From: JAOSJT01 sp035362335
GTDB lineage: Bacteria > Bacteroidota > Ignavibacteria > SZUA-365
Direction: 5' to 3'
NCBI GenBank assembly: GCA_035362335.1
Contig: DAOSDL010000024.1
Coordinates: forward strand, 1-64,000
DNA length: 64,000 nt
Position numbers and translations under genes: made by a program. Under the pieces are notes generated by a model that was not told the origin of the DNA, ran no database searches, and saw nothing but the letters and a program-made list of their open reading frames with translations. The stretch's first letter is position 1, and each line of letters opens with the position of its first letter. This document shows, piece after piece, positions 17,234 to 26,539 of the stretch.

Positions 17234-19912
17234 ATGAGTGCCTTCCACCGCATTCCCGTGATTGTGACCCTCTTCCTTCTGGCTGCCACACTCGGCGCGC
17301 AGACGCGTACCATCACCTTCTCCGGCAAGGAGGACGGCGGCACGCGCACCGTTGTCCCCGACAGCATCCGCATACGCAACGTGACCAAGGGCGTGGACAC
17401 GCTGCTGGTCGCTCGCACGGTGTTCGACATCGATTGGCTCACTGGTGTCGATGCGCAGGGACGCGCGCTCGACGGCTTCACCCTGGACGTGGGGCCGGAT
17501 CGTGCGGGTGGCGGTGGCAGTGTCGTCGTGTCGCTTCCCCTGTCCGGCACGCTGCGCCTCAGCGCGTTTTCCATTCTCGGTGCCGAGGTGGCAAGCACCA
17601 CGGTCACACTCGGTCCCGGTCGCTACAGTTTCCGCTTCGACGCGACGGGTATCGCCAGCGGCACGTATTTCATCAGTGCCGCGATCGGACGGGAGACGCG
17701 GACGACGAAGTTGCAGGTATTCCGCGCATCCTCCGCGGGTACTCCCCGATTGCAGTTCGAAGGCACCGCTCCGGCGCCCATGGGCAAGGCGGTGGCGGAT
17801 CGCTACACCTTCATCGGTTACGCCAGGGGGTTTCATCCGGATACATTGGCGAATATCGAGCCCGTAGCCGGACGTGATTATCCTTTTTCTTTCACCCCCC
17901 TGCCCTCCAACGAACTCGTGATCGGTGCACCGCGCGAAGTGGCCTCGGGTACAGTCACATCCCAGGGTGGGACGATAAAAGTTGTCGGCGCAGGTACACC
18001 GCTCACCGGCCTGGAGATCGTAGTGCCGAAGCAGGCATTCACCGATGCGCGAAGTTTCACTGTGTCATATTCCCCCATACTCAACCACGGTTTCGACGAC
18101 AAGGTGAAGGTGCTCTCCCCGCTGATCACCATCTCGAATGGTGGCGGCTATGCGGATTCGGTCATGCTTGTGAAAATCCCCATTCAGTTGCCGCCGGGGT
18201 ATTTCGCGATGGCTTTTTTCATCGATCGGGACACGCGCACGCTGGAAGGCATTCCCATCATGGCTTTGAACGATGACGCGGTGTACATCGCATCCAAACA
18301 TTTTTCCATCGATCATCTCGGCATGGCCAAGTCCTCGCTGCGGAAAGTGGCGCGGAACTGGGCGGACGTGCTGGTGCTCGGGGTTCGTACGGGAGATCTG
18401 GCTGGAACCATCACGTCCACCTTCACGCCCGGTGTGGATGATTGGGAGTTCATCAACTTCGGCTCGTACCTCGCGCCCGGCGGACATTGCACGGGACAAA
18501 GTCTCACCGCGATATGGTACTTCCTCAATAAAAAGCAGCGCTTCAATGCTCCACCGCTGTTCAATCAGATGGACGAAGTGCATGTGGATTCCATGTGGAT
18601 GGACAATGTTCGCGGATACCGCTTCGCATCGGTGGTGTGGAAAGGGCTGGCATGGAATAGCCGCAGCAACTGGCGGAGAAACCACTTCCAACCCGTCGGC
18701 ACATCGAAAATCAGTATGGACAGTCTGCATTACCTCGCCTTCGCATTTTCGATACAGAATACCGGACTTCCGCAGCTGACAGAAATCTGGAGACAGGCTG
18801 GAAGGGAGTGGTTTGGTCACGCGATGATTGTTTATGGAGTGGATTCCGGAAAGGTTCTCATTGCCGACCCGAATTTTCCCGGAAAAGTCCGAGGCACGCA
18901 ACTGGAACTTGGCCGCTTCAAACCTTACTCCTCCGCCGAGAAAGCCGGCGAACCTGGCGAGCAATACCCGGAGATTCATTATATCGCGAACTCTGCCATC
19001 GTCCCGGTGGGTCTGATTGAAGACAGGTGGCGCGAAACCTTTGCCGGCAGCATCGGTACCGTTCCGCCGAACACCTTTCCCGAGACCGAACTCTTCCTGA
19101 AAAGCGGTGAAAGCTCGACCGCCCTTCCCGACATCGTCGAGACAACAACGAACGATGTGCTCGTGTACGCCACCTGCGGCAGTTGCGCCGCAACCTACGA
19201 CGGAGAGCGCACGCCGATACGGTTGACCGACGAGAACGGGAATTTCATTGCCTGGACGGATGGAACGGGCATGCTACGTATTCCCGCCAAGGCCGGTAGT
19301 ACGCGGTACGGGTTGACGATATACGGATTCACCAAATCCGATTTCACGGAGAGCGGCTACATCACATTCCGCTGGTTGACGGTGAAGCGCAAAACCTTCG
19401 TGGCCGCTTCGGTGAACAGTGGCCCGCTGCAAGGACATTATCGCAACGAGGACAGAACATCGGGGCAGCTCGTGGTGACGTACAGTGATGAACCGGTGGT
19501 CATCACCTACCTCGACACCGGTTACGAGATCGGAGTGTACGGTACGTACAGCGGCAATGTGTACCGCTTCGACACCACCTATATCAAAGGTGGCAACACC
19601 TTTACCGACCGTATCACCATCGAGCTGGACTCATCCATGGGCATGGTGAAGAACTACACCATACAGCGCATCTACATTCAGCCCGGGAGTTGGACCGACG
19701 ATATCACCATCAAGGGACAGAACATCCCATTGGAGGCGAACGGCAACACCGAGGAGTATCAGCGCTATCTCTTCACTGGCGAGGAGGTGTGCAAGCATAT
19801 CACTTCGGTGGTGTACACGTTCCGTCGCCTCGATCGGGATTACACGCAAACGCTGGAGAGTTTCACCTGCCGACCAAATACAAAAATCCAGATCGTGCTC
19901 ACGAAGCGCTAG
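17234..19912 (+). CDS. Secreted protein with papain-like (C39-type) cysteine peptidase domain
   Basis: The 892-residue protein has a signal peptide (residues 1-23, ending L-G-A-Q). Residues ~85-165 resemble a T9SS sorting domain placed near the N-terminus (LRLSAFSILGAEVASTTV and GIASGTYFIS). Residues ~380-600 carry what looks like a papain-fold triad: Cys in APGGHCTGQSLTAIWYF, His in WFGHAMIVYGVD and Asp/Asn in VLIADPNFPG. This layout resembles C39-like peptidases and relatives. The C-terminal ~250 residues are beta-rich, and no sorting domain is seen at the end. The ribosome site GGAGAG supports the start. Whether it is an active protease is inference. Confidence 0.7.
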   Translation: MSAFHRIPVIVTLFLLAATLGAQTRTITFSGKEDGGTRTVVPDSIRIRNVTKGVDTLLVARTVFDIDWLTGVDAQGRALDGFTLDVGPDRAGGGGSVVVSLPLSGTLRLSAFSILGAEVASTTVTLGPGRYSFRFDATGIASGTYFISAAIGRETRTTKLQVFRASSAGTPRLQFEGTAPAPMGKAVADRYTFIGYARGFHPDTLANIEPVAGRDYPFSFTPLPSNELVIGAPREVASGTVTSQGGTIKVVGAGTPLTGLEIVVPKQAFTDARSFTVSYSPILNHGFDDKVKVLSPLITISNGGGYADSVMLVKIPIQLPPGYFAMAFFIDRDTRTLEGIPIMALNDDAVYIASKHFSIDHLGMAKSSLRKVARNWADVLVLGVRTGDLAGTITSTFTPGVDDWEFINFGSYLAPGGHCTGQSLTAIWYFLNKKQRFNAPPLFNQMDEVHVDSMWMDNVRGYRFASVVWKGLAWNSRSNWRRNHFQPVGTSKISMDSLHYLAFAFSIQNTGLPQLTEIWRQAGREWFGHAMIVYGVDSGKVLIADPNFPGKVRGTQLELGRFKPYSSAEKAGEPGEQYPEIHYIANSAIVPVGLIEDRWRETFAGSIGTVPPNTFPETELFLKSGESSTALPDIVETTTNDVLVYATCGSCAATYDGERTPIRLTDENGNFIAWTDGTGMLRIPAKAGSTRYGLTIYGFTKSDFTESGYITFRWLTVKRKTFVAASVNSGPLQGHYRNEDRTSGQLVVTYSDEPVVITYLDTGYEIGVYGTYSGNVYRFDTTYIKGGNTFTDRITIELDSSMGMVKNYTIQRIYIQPGSWTDDITIKGQNIPLEANGNTEEYQRYLFTGEEVCKHITSVVYTFRRLDRDYTQTLESFTCRPNTKIQIVLTKR

Positions 19913-19948
19913 TGATCCGCCACAGCACTTCTCTTCGGAGTCGCAATC

Positions 19949-19982
19949 ACAGACACACCCTCCGCGCGGAGGGTGTGTCTGT
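19949..19982. terminator. 34-base perfect palindrome, possible terminator
   Basis: ACAGACACACCCTCCGC is followed directly by its exact reverse complement. It lies 37 bases after a stop codon and could end transcription, but there is no T-run on either side, so a protein-binding or recombination site is an alternative. Confidence 0.45.
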
Positions 19983-20218
19983 ATTGGATAACTGATACGA
20001 GAACGAATTCGGGACTTCGAAGCTGGTGGTACCACCAGCCCCCCATCAGCGATACCTGGAAGCGGAGAAAGCAACGCGCATCACTGCGTCGCGCATTGTT
20101 GATGGAAGCGATGCGACTGGCGAGTGTCAACCAAACACTTGTCTGTCCGGGCTGCTGGCACCGTTGGCTAAACAGCCGCCGCGCGACCACTCGACGCGGC
20201 GCGCGTTGAACGAGGATC

Positions 20219-20659
20219 CTACCTCACCCCATACCCCGGAATATCGCGCATGGCTTCGGTGACGGTTTCGCTGCCGCGCGTGTCGAGCTGGTAGCTACTG
20301 TCGTCGTTGCGGCGGTACAGCAGGAAGGAGGTGTCGCCGTTCGCGTCGCGCAAGGTGAAGCCCACGAGACGAGGCGCGGCTGTGCGGGGATGCTCCGCGA
20401 AGTGCGCATCGAAGCTCGCGAGATCGATGTCGACGACTTCGCCCGACGGAAGCGCGACATCATCGAGGCCGGTCGTTGCGCGCTGATCAGCTTGTTCATG
20501 GAACACGAAGAGCTGATCGGTGCTGTAGTCCGTGGTCGTGGCGTTTTCGATGTGCAGGCCGCTGGCATCCACCGTGACATGCAGGAGCGGCGGCGTCTCC
20601 TGCGCGCTGGCCATGTGCGCGAGCAGCAGCGTGGCGAGAACAACGGTGCGGATGATCAT
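20219..20659 (-). CDS. Small secreted protein of unknown function
   Basis: The 146-residue product has a signal peptide (MIIRTVVLATLLLAHMASAQ). The mature part is polar and beta-rich (LLHVTVDASGLHIENATTTD, LVGFTLRDANGDTSFLLYRR), with no cysteines and no recognised family. The frame continues upstream, but GGAGGAGG just before the ATG at 20659 and the clean signal peptide decide the start. It is transcribed away from the GH17 gene, with a shared 416-base control region between them. Confidence 0.65.
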   Translation of the reverse strand: MIIRTVVLATLLLAHMASAQETPPLLHVTVDASGLHIENATTTDYSTDQLFVFHEQADQRATTGLDDVALPSGEVVDIDLASFDAHFAEHPRTAAPRLVGFTLRDANGDTSFLLYRRNDDSSYQLDTRGSETVTEAMRDIPGYGVR

Positions 20660-20693
20660 GCTTCCTCCTCCGGAATGAGTGCGGACATGTTGA

Positions 20694-20714
20694 GGATATC
20701 TATCGCCGATATCC
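20694..20714. promoter_or_regulatory. Inverted repeat in divergent control region
   Basis: GGATATC and GATATCC form a perfect 7-base inverted repeat around seven bases, 35 bases upstream of the small secreted-protein start. It may be a regulator site. No regulator is suggested by the context. Confidence 0.35.
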
Positions 20715-20857
20715 AGCAAAGTAGCACCCTCACTCGTGCCAAGCAAGGCGAGGTTTTGTATGTGCAGGCACGATGCATGTGCGGGCGCGGGGCGTGATGC
20801 GCGCACCGCATGCACGCGCACGCCTCCGTGCTTCCCAGACGTGGCACGACAGGCATG

Positions 20858-20887
20858 GTCACGGTAACGCGTGTCACGGTAACGTGT
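20858..20887. repeat. Two tandem 15-base repeats, possible binding site
   Basis: GTCACGGTAACGCGT is followed directly by GTCACGGTAACGTGT, 190 bases before the GH17 gene. Tandem repeats of this size in a divergent control region often bind an activator; this is inference. Confidence 0.4.
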
Positions 20888-21075
20888 CAACCGCTCTTTT
20901 TTACGGGAATATTTTTCCCTACCTTTCCACGCAACGATTCTTGAAGAGCACCATTTCCCTTCGGCACGTTCGTACTGAATGTGCTCCACCTCGATGATGT
21001 GAAGTGTTGATTATAGACGATGAGCACGGGCAACCGGGTTGCATCATATTTACGTATCGGCATCGAGGAGGGCAC

Positions 21076-23640
21076 ATGTTTCTCGTTTCGGAATCCCACG
21101 ACACCAGGTCCGATCTCATTTCGCACAGGCCTTCAAGACACATCCTCCGCCTGACCATCGTCGTCACAGCCCTCTTCCAGTGCATGTTCTTTACAACAAG
21201 TTCTGCCCAGAATCCCGGCTGGGACTTTCTCGGCATCCCTCCAAATGCGGGCGCTATCCATCGGCTTATTCAGACTCCCGATCCCTGGAGCGTCATCGCC
21301 GGTGCGGATTCGGGAGTATACCGCTTCGAGAATTCCAGCAGAACCTGGAAGCGACTTCTCACCACAACGCACCCCGTGTGGAGTCTGTTGTTGCTTCCGC
21401 CCGACACGATATTCGCCGGCACACTTGGAGGAGGCCTCTACCGCTCTGTTGATGGTGGCATCGCTTGGAATTCGGTGAGTGCGTTCCCCCATCAGGATTG
21501 CGGCGCGCTGGCGTTGGACGATTCGGGCAATATTGTTGCCGGCTCGAATGATGTGTATGTCAGCCGGGATTTCGGCGACACATGGGAAGCGCTGAACACT
21601 TGCCCGAATCAGGGCTGTCGTGTACATGGGTTGAATTTCAGTCCCTATCTGCTCGGAGCAGATCCAGAACGTGGCGATGTGGTTTCACAAGAAGCCGTGC
21701 ACCGCTTACTTGCGAGGATTCAACCATACACCTCATGGGTACGGACGTTTGGCTGTACCAACGGACTCGAGCATGTGGGACGTATCGCTCATGGCATGGG
21801 GATGCACGCTGCGATCGGAGCATGGCTGGACACCGACAGCGTGGCGAACAACACACAGATCGACTCGCTGGTGGCGATAGCCGCGCGCGGTGAGGCGGAT
21901 ATTGCGATTGTCGGGAATGAGTTCCTTCACCTTGATCCTCTGAAAGAAGCGAAGCTGATTGAATGGATCGATACAACGCGAGCGCGCCTGCGGCGCGCCC
22001 ATGCACCGGATATCCCCGTGACAACGGCGGATACTTACGACAAGCTCCTCAATGCCGCCAGCCTTCTCGATACGGTGGATGTGATCATGGCGAATTGCTA
22101 TCCCTACTGGGAAGGACGTCACATCGACGAAGCGATTGTCACACTCCATAACGCATCCGCAGCATTGCGCAATCGCAGCAATGGAAAAACCATCATCATC
22201 TCGGAAACCGGCTGGCCCACCTGCGGAGAGACGAAAGGAGCTGCTGTTCCAAGTCTCGAAAATGCGATTCGGTATCACCGCGAGGTGGTCACCTGGTCAC
22301 GCGTTAACTCGGTCCCGGTATTCCACTTCGAGGCATTCGATGAGCGATGGAAAGTCGCCAAGGAAGGCCAGCGTGGTGCTTGTTGGGGCTTGTTCGACGA
22401 GCATGAGCAACTTAAACCGGGCATGGACACCCTCTTCGCCTGTTCGGAGACCAACAACACCTGGTCACCAGACACGATTCCCTGCGGAGCACCCGGTATT
22501 CCGATGGTACATCTGACGTTCATCCCACCGTGGAAAGCTAACCCCGCCGAACTCATTGGACGCGTGTGGCATGTGAATCCTCAGGACTACCGAATCGTGG
22601 TGTACCTCTATGCGTGGCACAGTCAGTGGTGGAGTAAACCATGGGCTGACAGTTTGATCCTGGAGATCGATCCGGCGGACTGTTCGTTCCGTTGCCCGAT
22701 CACGACGGGTGGCGTCGATCATTTTGCTACGAGATTCGCCGTGTTCCTGATTCACAAGAGTTTTACTCCGGATACCTGTCTCCCATGCGTGGATTCCATT
22801 CCCCGAAGGATGTACGATAGTTCAGCGGCCTATGTCGAGTATGACCGGGATCCCTGTGGATATTTTCGCTCGCTGCTCGTCCGCTCCGATCTCATACTCG
22901 CCGGTTCGGAAGCGGCAGGCATTTTTCGAACGACCGACCGCGGACAGCATTGGTCCCGACAGGATGACCCGAAAACCGAACCCAGTGCGGTACTGGATAT
23001 CATAGATCGGGATGACATGGGGACATTTAAAACCGCGCAGTGGGAAGGCATAATTCGGGGTGATTGGGATGGCGCGGTGTGGCATGGCGCACTGCCGAGT
23101 CAATTCAAGACGGGTTGGATGGATAGCGATGTAACACCCGACGGATGGTCCATGCAACTTGCCGCAGCCACGAATCATGGTGTGCGTATCGCGACAGATC
23201 AAAACAATATTGAGTTCAATGAAGCCGGACTGCAGGTCACTCAGACGACCGCAGTGGCATTCTCCCCGCTTGTGACGGATAGCACCATACTGCTCTACGT
23301 GGGAACCGCCGATACAGGTGTGTATCGCACAATGAGAATGATCAACGATGCGGAGAGCCCCGTCGCATTTCCAACATCCATGGAAATCGGAAGGCCGTAT
23401 CCCATGCCAGTCAAATCCGTGGTGACAATCCCGGTACGAATAGTCCGACCAGGTACCGTCCGCATCGAGATCGCTGACGCGCTCGGCAGGACGGTTGGCA
23501 CGGTGTTCGATGGCTACATGTCGTCATCATCCTCGACGTTGCAATGGGATGCGAGAGGACGAAGCCCGGGGCTGTACTTCCTACGCATGATCTCGCGCAA
23601 CAACACTGCAGTGGCACGGATATTGGTTGTGCCGTGGTAG
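21076..23640 (+). CDS. Secreted GH17-type glycoside hydrolase with T9SS sorting domain
   Basis: The 854-residue protein has a signal peptide ending T-S-S-A-Q (about residue 45). Residues ~50-175 are Asp-box repeats (YRSVDGGIAW, VSRDFGDTW). Residues ~185-460 match family GH17 (endo-1,3-beta-glucanase type): VRTFGC, IVGNEFLHL with the acid/base Glu in G-N-E, and TIIISETGWPTCG with the nucleophile Glu in the GH17 signature. Asp-box sequence resumes at ~640 (FRTTDRGQHWSRQ). The end is a T9SS sorting domain (IGRPYPMPVKS, IADALGRTVG, SPGLYFLRM). The frame is open upstream, but GAGGAG before 21076 and the signal peptide fix the start. Likely substrate is a 1,3-beta-glucan such as laminarin. Confidence 0.82.
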   Translation: MFLVSESHDTRSDLISHRPSRHILRLTIVVTALFQCMFFTTSSAQNPGWDFLGIPPNAGAIHRLIQTPDPWSVIAGADSGVYRFENSSRTWKRLLTTTHPVWSLLLLPPDTIFAGTLGGGLYRSVDGGIAWNSVSAFPHQDCGALALDDSGNIVAGSNDVYVSRDFGDTWEALNTCPNQGCRVHGLNFSPYLLGADPERGDVVSQEAVHRLLARIQPYTSWVRTFGCTNGLEHVGRIAHGMGMHAAIGAWLDTDSVANNTQIDSLVAIAARGEADIAIVGNEFLHLDPLKEAKLIEWIDTTRARLRRAHAPDIPVTTADTYDKLLNAASLLDTVDVIMANCYPYWEGRHIDEAIVTLHNASAALRNRSNGKTIIISETGWPTCGETKGAAVPSLENAIRYHREVVTWSRVNSVPVFHFEAFDERWKVAKEGQRGACWGLFDEHEQLKPGMDTLFACSETNNTWSPDTIPCGAPGIPMVHLTFIPPWKANPAELIGRVWHVNPQDYRIVVYLYAWHSQWWSKPWADSLILEIDPADCSFRCPITTGGVDHFATRFAVFLIHKSFTPDTCLPCVDSIPRRMYDSSAAYVEYDRDPCGYFRSLLVRSDLILAGSEAAGIFRTTDRGQHWSRQDDPKTEPSAVLDIIDRDDMGTFKTAQWEGIIRGDWDGAVWHGALPSQFKTGWMDSDVTPDGWSMQLAAATNHGVRIATDQNNIEFNEAGLQVTQTTAVAFSPLVTDSTILLYVGTADTGVYRTMRMINDAESPVAFPTSMEIGRPYPMPVKSVVTIPVRIVRPGTVRIEIADALGRTVGTVFDGYMSSSSSTLQWDARGRSPGLYFLRMISRNNTAVARILVVPW

Positions 23641-23675
23641 GGTCCGCGTGTGCTGCGACATCCATCGAACAAACA

Positions 23676-23695
23676 GCGGGGCTCCATGGCCCCGC
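23676..23695 (+). terminator. GC-rich hairpin after the GH17 gene
   Basis: GCGGGGC and GCCCCGC pair around a 6-base loop, 35 bases after the stop codon. Only a poor T-run follows, so confidence is limited. Confidence 0.4.
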
Positions 23696-23818
23696 CTTCC
23701 TATTATGCAGCGGGCAAGGTAGCTGCCATTCCCATGCATTCCGATCCATACATACTCGATACCGACACTTTTCGAGATGGACATTCACGCAGACCGAGCA
23801 GTCACGATGGCGAAGCAA

Positions 23819-24775
23819 CTATCTCGGGGACTCGAACAGGACACTGATGCTCCGCCTCTCGTGAATGCGGCGAATCGCCTCTCCGAGCAATGGCGCGATG
23901 GATACAATTTCCAGTTTACTCGAGCGAAAGGCACGCACCGACTCAACGCTATCAGTGCAATACAGGCGCTCGATCGGACTCGCTTCGAGTTTCGCGATGC
24001 CCTCCTCGTTGAAGAGGCAGTGTGTGATCGCCGCGACGATTCTCCGCGCTCCAAGGTCTCGCAAGCGTTTCGCCGCCTCGATGAGTGTTCCACCTGTGGT
24101 GGAAAAATCGTCAACGATCAGCGCGGTTTTATCCTTCACATCGCCAATGATTTCGTACACCTCCGCACGCTCGTCGTGTCCCTTTCGACTCTTGTTGGCA
24201 ATGGCGAGTGGTAGACCCAACGTTTCGGCATAGGATCGCGCGGTTTTGACAAAACCGACATCTGGCGAAACGACGACGGAATCTTGATCCAGTTCCTTCG
24301 CAAGTGCTTTGCACAATGTGGGGTACGCACGCAGATCGTCCACCGGAATGGTAAAAAATCCTTGAATCTGCGGAGCGTGAAGATCGAGAAAAACGATGCG
24401 GTTCGCCCCCGCTGCCTGCAGCGCATCGGCACACACCCGGGCACGAATCGAGACGCGAGGCTCATCCTTCTTGTCACCCTTCGCATAAGCGAAATATGGG
24501 ACGAGAATGGTGACCGACGCTGCACTGGCGCGCCTGAACGCATCGACCCAGAAAAGGAGTTCCATGAAATTGTCGTTCACTGGATAGGCAGTAGACTGCA
24601 CAAGAAAAATGTCCTTCCCACGAACATTCTCACGTATCCGAACGAAGATGGTCCCTTCGGAGAAGTGTATGACATCCTTCTCACCTTGTCGCACTCCGAG
24701 GTGCTCACTAATCGCGGTTGTCAGGTATGGACTTCCAGTACCACCAAAAATAGAGATCGAGTCATCGGGATGCAT
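23819..24775 (-). CDS. prs: Ribose-phosphate pyrophosphokinase (PRPP synthase)
   Basis: The 318-residue protein matches PRPP synthase along its whole length: HFSEGTIFVRIRENVRGKDI, VQSTAYPVNDNFMELLFWVDA, the LDLHAPQIQGFFTIPVDDL segment with its His, VVSPDVGFVKTA, and the PRPP-binding loop ALIVDDFSTTGGTLIEAA. It would make PRPP from ribose 5-phosphate and ATP. The usual flexible-loop motif YARQDRK reads YAKGDKKDEPR here, which I associate with a second family branch found beside the classical enzyme. ATG 24775 has GGAGGA seven bases upstream; a TTG one codon earlier is less likely. It lies 163 bases downstream of the PafA-like gene on the same strand, so co-transcription is possible but unproven. 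Confidence 0.92.
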   Translation of the reverse strand: MHPDDSISIFGGTGSPYLTTAISEHLGVRQGEKDVIHFSEGTIFVRIRENVRGKDIFLVQSTAYPVNDNFMELLFWVDAFRRASAASVTILVPYFAYAKGDKKDEPRVSIRARVCADALQAAGANRIVFLDLHAPQIQGFFTIPVDDLRAYPTLCKALAKELDQDSVVVSPDVGFVKTARSYAETLGLPLAIANKSRKGHDERAEVYEIIGDVKDKTALIVDDFSTTGGTLIEAAKRLRDLGARRIVAAITHCLFNEEGIAKLEASPIERLYCTDSVESVRAFRSSKLEIVSIAPLLGEAIRRIHERRSISVLFESPR

Positions 24776-24938
24776 CAAGTATTCCTCCTTCTCGTTCTGG
24801 AATGTGCTCCATCATACAAGCACGCCATGGACTCCACTCCCAATTTAAAGCTCGGCGAGTGGAGATGACTGCTCTCCGCGCTGCTCACATGAATCTTCAA
24901 AAACAATGTTTGTCTGGCATAATCCAGCCGTTCATTTC

Positions 24939-26516
24939 TCAGTAGTTAATCAATCGCTGTAAAAATGGTGGCAGGTCCTCAAAGCGACGCACAATGCGCC
25001 TGACCCACCGTTCACACTGTTCCCATGGATCGGATAGATCGAGATAATCCTGGCTCTCGGAGACGACGACTGAGGTCCAGGATGCACTCGCCGTCGTTCC
25101 TGCCGCGTGCATGTCGAGGATGGCTTTACCTCGTATATCACTCCGCGTTCCGGTCTCGGGAGGATGACGCAAGGCGGCGTTGATTTCTTCATCGCTTATG
25201 AGGCGGTGCCGTAGCAGTCCCGCATTGTCAAGACGACGGAAGAGTCCGTCATCACCCAGTGTATGGTAACCAATATCCAAGCGGATCAGATCAATAATGT
25301 TGTTGATGATTCCGTGTAAATCCGGTGACTCGTTGAACGTGGCCTGATGGATGGCGAATGTGTCAGGATAAAGATGCCGGAGAAAACCTTCACTCATGTT
25401 TCGCAGGATAAACACCGGAATTCTGCTCGCATGGATAGCGGACCACCAGAGATTGATCTCGCCCCAACGTCGGCCGTGATTCGAAAGATAGTCGCTGAAC
25501 AACCTTCTTTTGATGAAGAAGTCCAGCATCAGCGAAAGGCGGTCGTGTGGATCACCCGATTCGATGAGAGACAGAACGTGATCGAGGCGCTCCAGCGCTT
25601 CGTTTGCGTAGGAGGGAAGCGCGTGTTGATACTTCTCGAGAACGGCAAAATAGCGGCGCTGAACCTCACACGGCGTGAGCCGATGATACCGGTCAATCTG
25701 CACGTGTGATGATGGGTGATCAGAAATCGAGCGAAACAGCTGTGTACTGTTAGTGATACAGATATCATCGACGAAAGAAACGCCGAGATCAATCAAGTGC
25801 ATTACCATGACTGTGATTGCGGAAAGATACATGCCAAGCTCGGACATCAGACTATCGTCCATCTCGAGATGTTGTCTACGATAAAACGGATACGCCTGAC
25901 CACAAAGACTCTCATCGCGTTGAGACACAAGCGAGAGTTCGTAAGGAGCGCCACACTCCTTTCGTATATGCGCTGAGCGCTGAAACACTGCGATCGAGGA
26001 ACAGGTGGGATCGTGTGAGAGCGTTCCAGCCCCAGAGTACACTCGGGTGATCAAGAATGGAACGAGTTGCTGTCGCAAGAAGCCCAGAGATATCCTTCGA
26101 TGCATCAACACCGACCGATGCATCCCTTGCGTGGTTTCGCCACGTGTATACCCGTAATCCCTGTTGTTCTTGATCAATGCGCAGCGTTCGTACGGCCTCT
26201 CGTCAGTGACGCTTTTGACAACGCGCTCGAGCATTCGCTCGATAGTTCTCTCGTAAATGACCGCTGAACGGAGATCCTGCACTTCCGGTGTGGCAACTTC
26301 GATTCGATGTCCTCGCTCACGACAAAGCTGGCCACCCCAGGAGAAGAACCTCCCATGCGGCAGATCGGCACTCGGAAGATGCGGGTAGTCTCCGAGCTTG
26401 CCGTACAGATGCTTGATGAAACGCTCACGCGTTTCATCAAGCGAATCCATGGAACACGTTGGTTCCACCGACTGGCACTGTATCGCGAATTCGATTTCCG
26501 AACCGAACAGAGGCAT
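24939..26516 (-). CDS. Divergent Pup-protein ligase (PafA/Dop superfamily) homologue
   Basis: The 525-residue protein aligns by eye with PafA over most of its length: GSEIEF (5-10) with the nucleotide/metal-binding Glu pair, RIEVATPE (71-78), LIKNNRD (114-120), LVPFLITR and SGAGT (151-165), VFQRSAHI (177-184), RDESL (200-204), FIKRRLF (334-340), LDIGYH (413-418), SDEEI (441-445) and HPPETGTRSDIRG (451-463). PafA uses ATP to join the C-terminal Glu of Pup to substrate lysines. Differences: the catalytic Asp of PafA aligns with Glu67, the HEN motif reads M-H-R-S, and ~50 residues are inserted at about 345-395. The gene lies 23 bases after the small modifier candidate. Ligase is favoured over depupylase by the PafA-like C-terminal domain; activity is untested. 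Confidence 0.78.
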   Translation of the reverse strand: MPLFGSEIEFAIQCQSVEPTCSMDSLDETRERFIKHLYGKLGDYPHLPSADLPHGRFFSWGGQLCRERGHRIEVATPEVQDLRSAVIYERTIERMLERVVKSVTDERPYERCALIKNNRDYGYTRGETTQGMHRSVLMHRRISLGFLRQQLVPFLITRVYSGAGTLSHDPTCSSIAVFQRSAHIRKECGAPYELSLVSQRDESLCGQAYPFYRRQHLEMDDSLMSELGMYLSAITVMVMHLIDLGVSFVDDICITNSTQLFRSISDHPSSHVQIDRYHRLTPCEVQRRYFAVLEKYQHALPSYANEALERLDHVLSLIESGDPHDRLSLMLDFFIKRRLFSDYLSNHGRRWGEINLWWSAIHASRIPVFILRNMSEGFLRHLYPDTFAIHQATFNESPDLHGIINNIIDLIRLDIGYHTLGDDGLFRRLDNAGLLRHRLISDEEINAALRHPPETGTRSDIRGKAILDMHAAGTTASASWTSVVVSESQDYLDLSDPWEQCERWVRRIVRRFEDLPPFLQRLINY

Positions 26517-26539
26517 GGCGCAATCGTGCTCCCTGCCTT

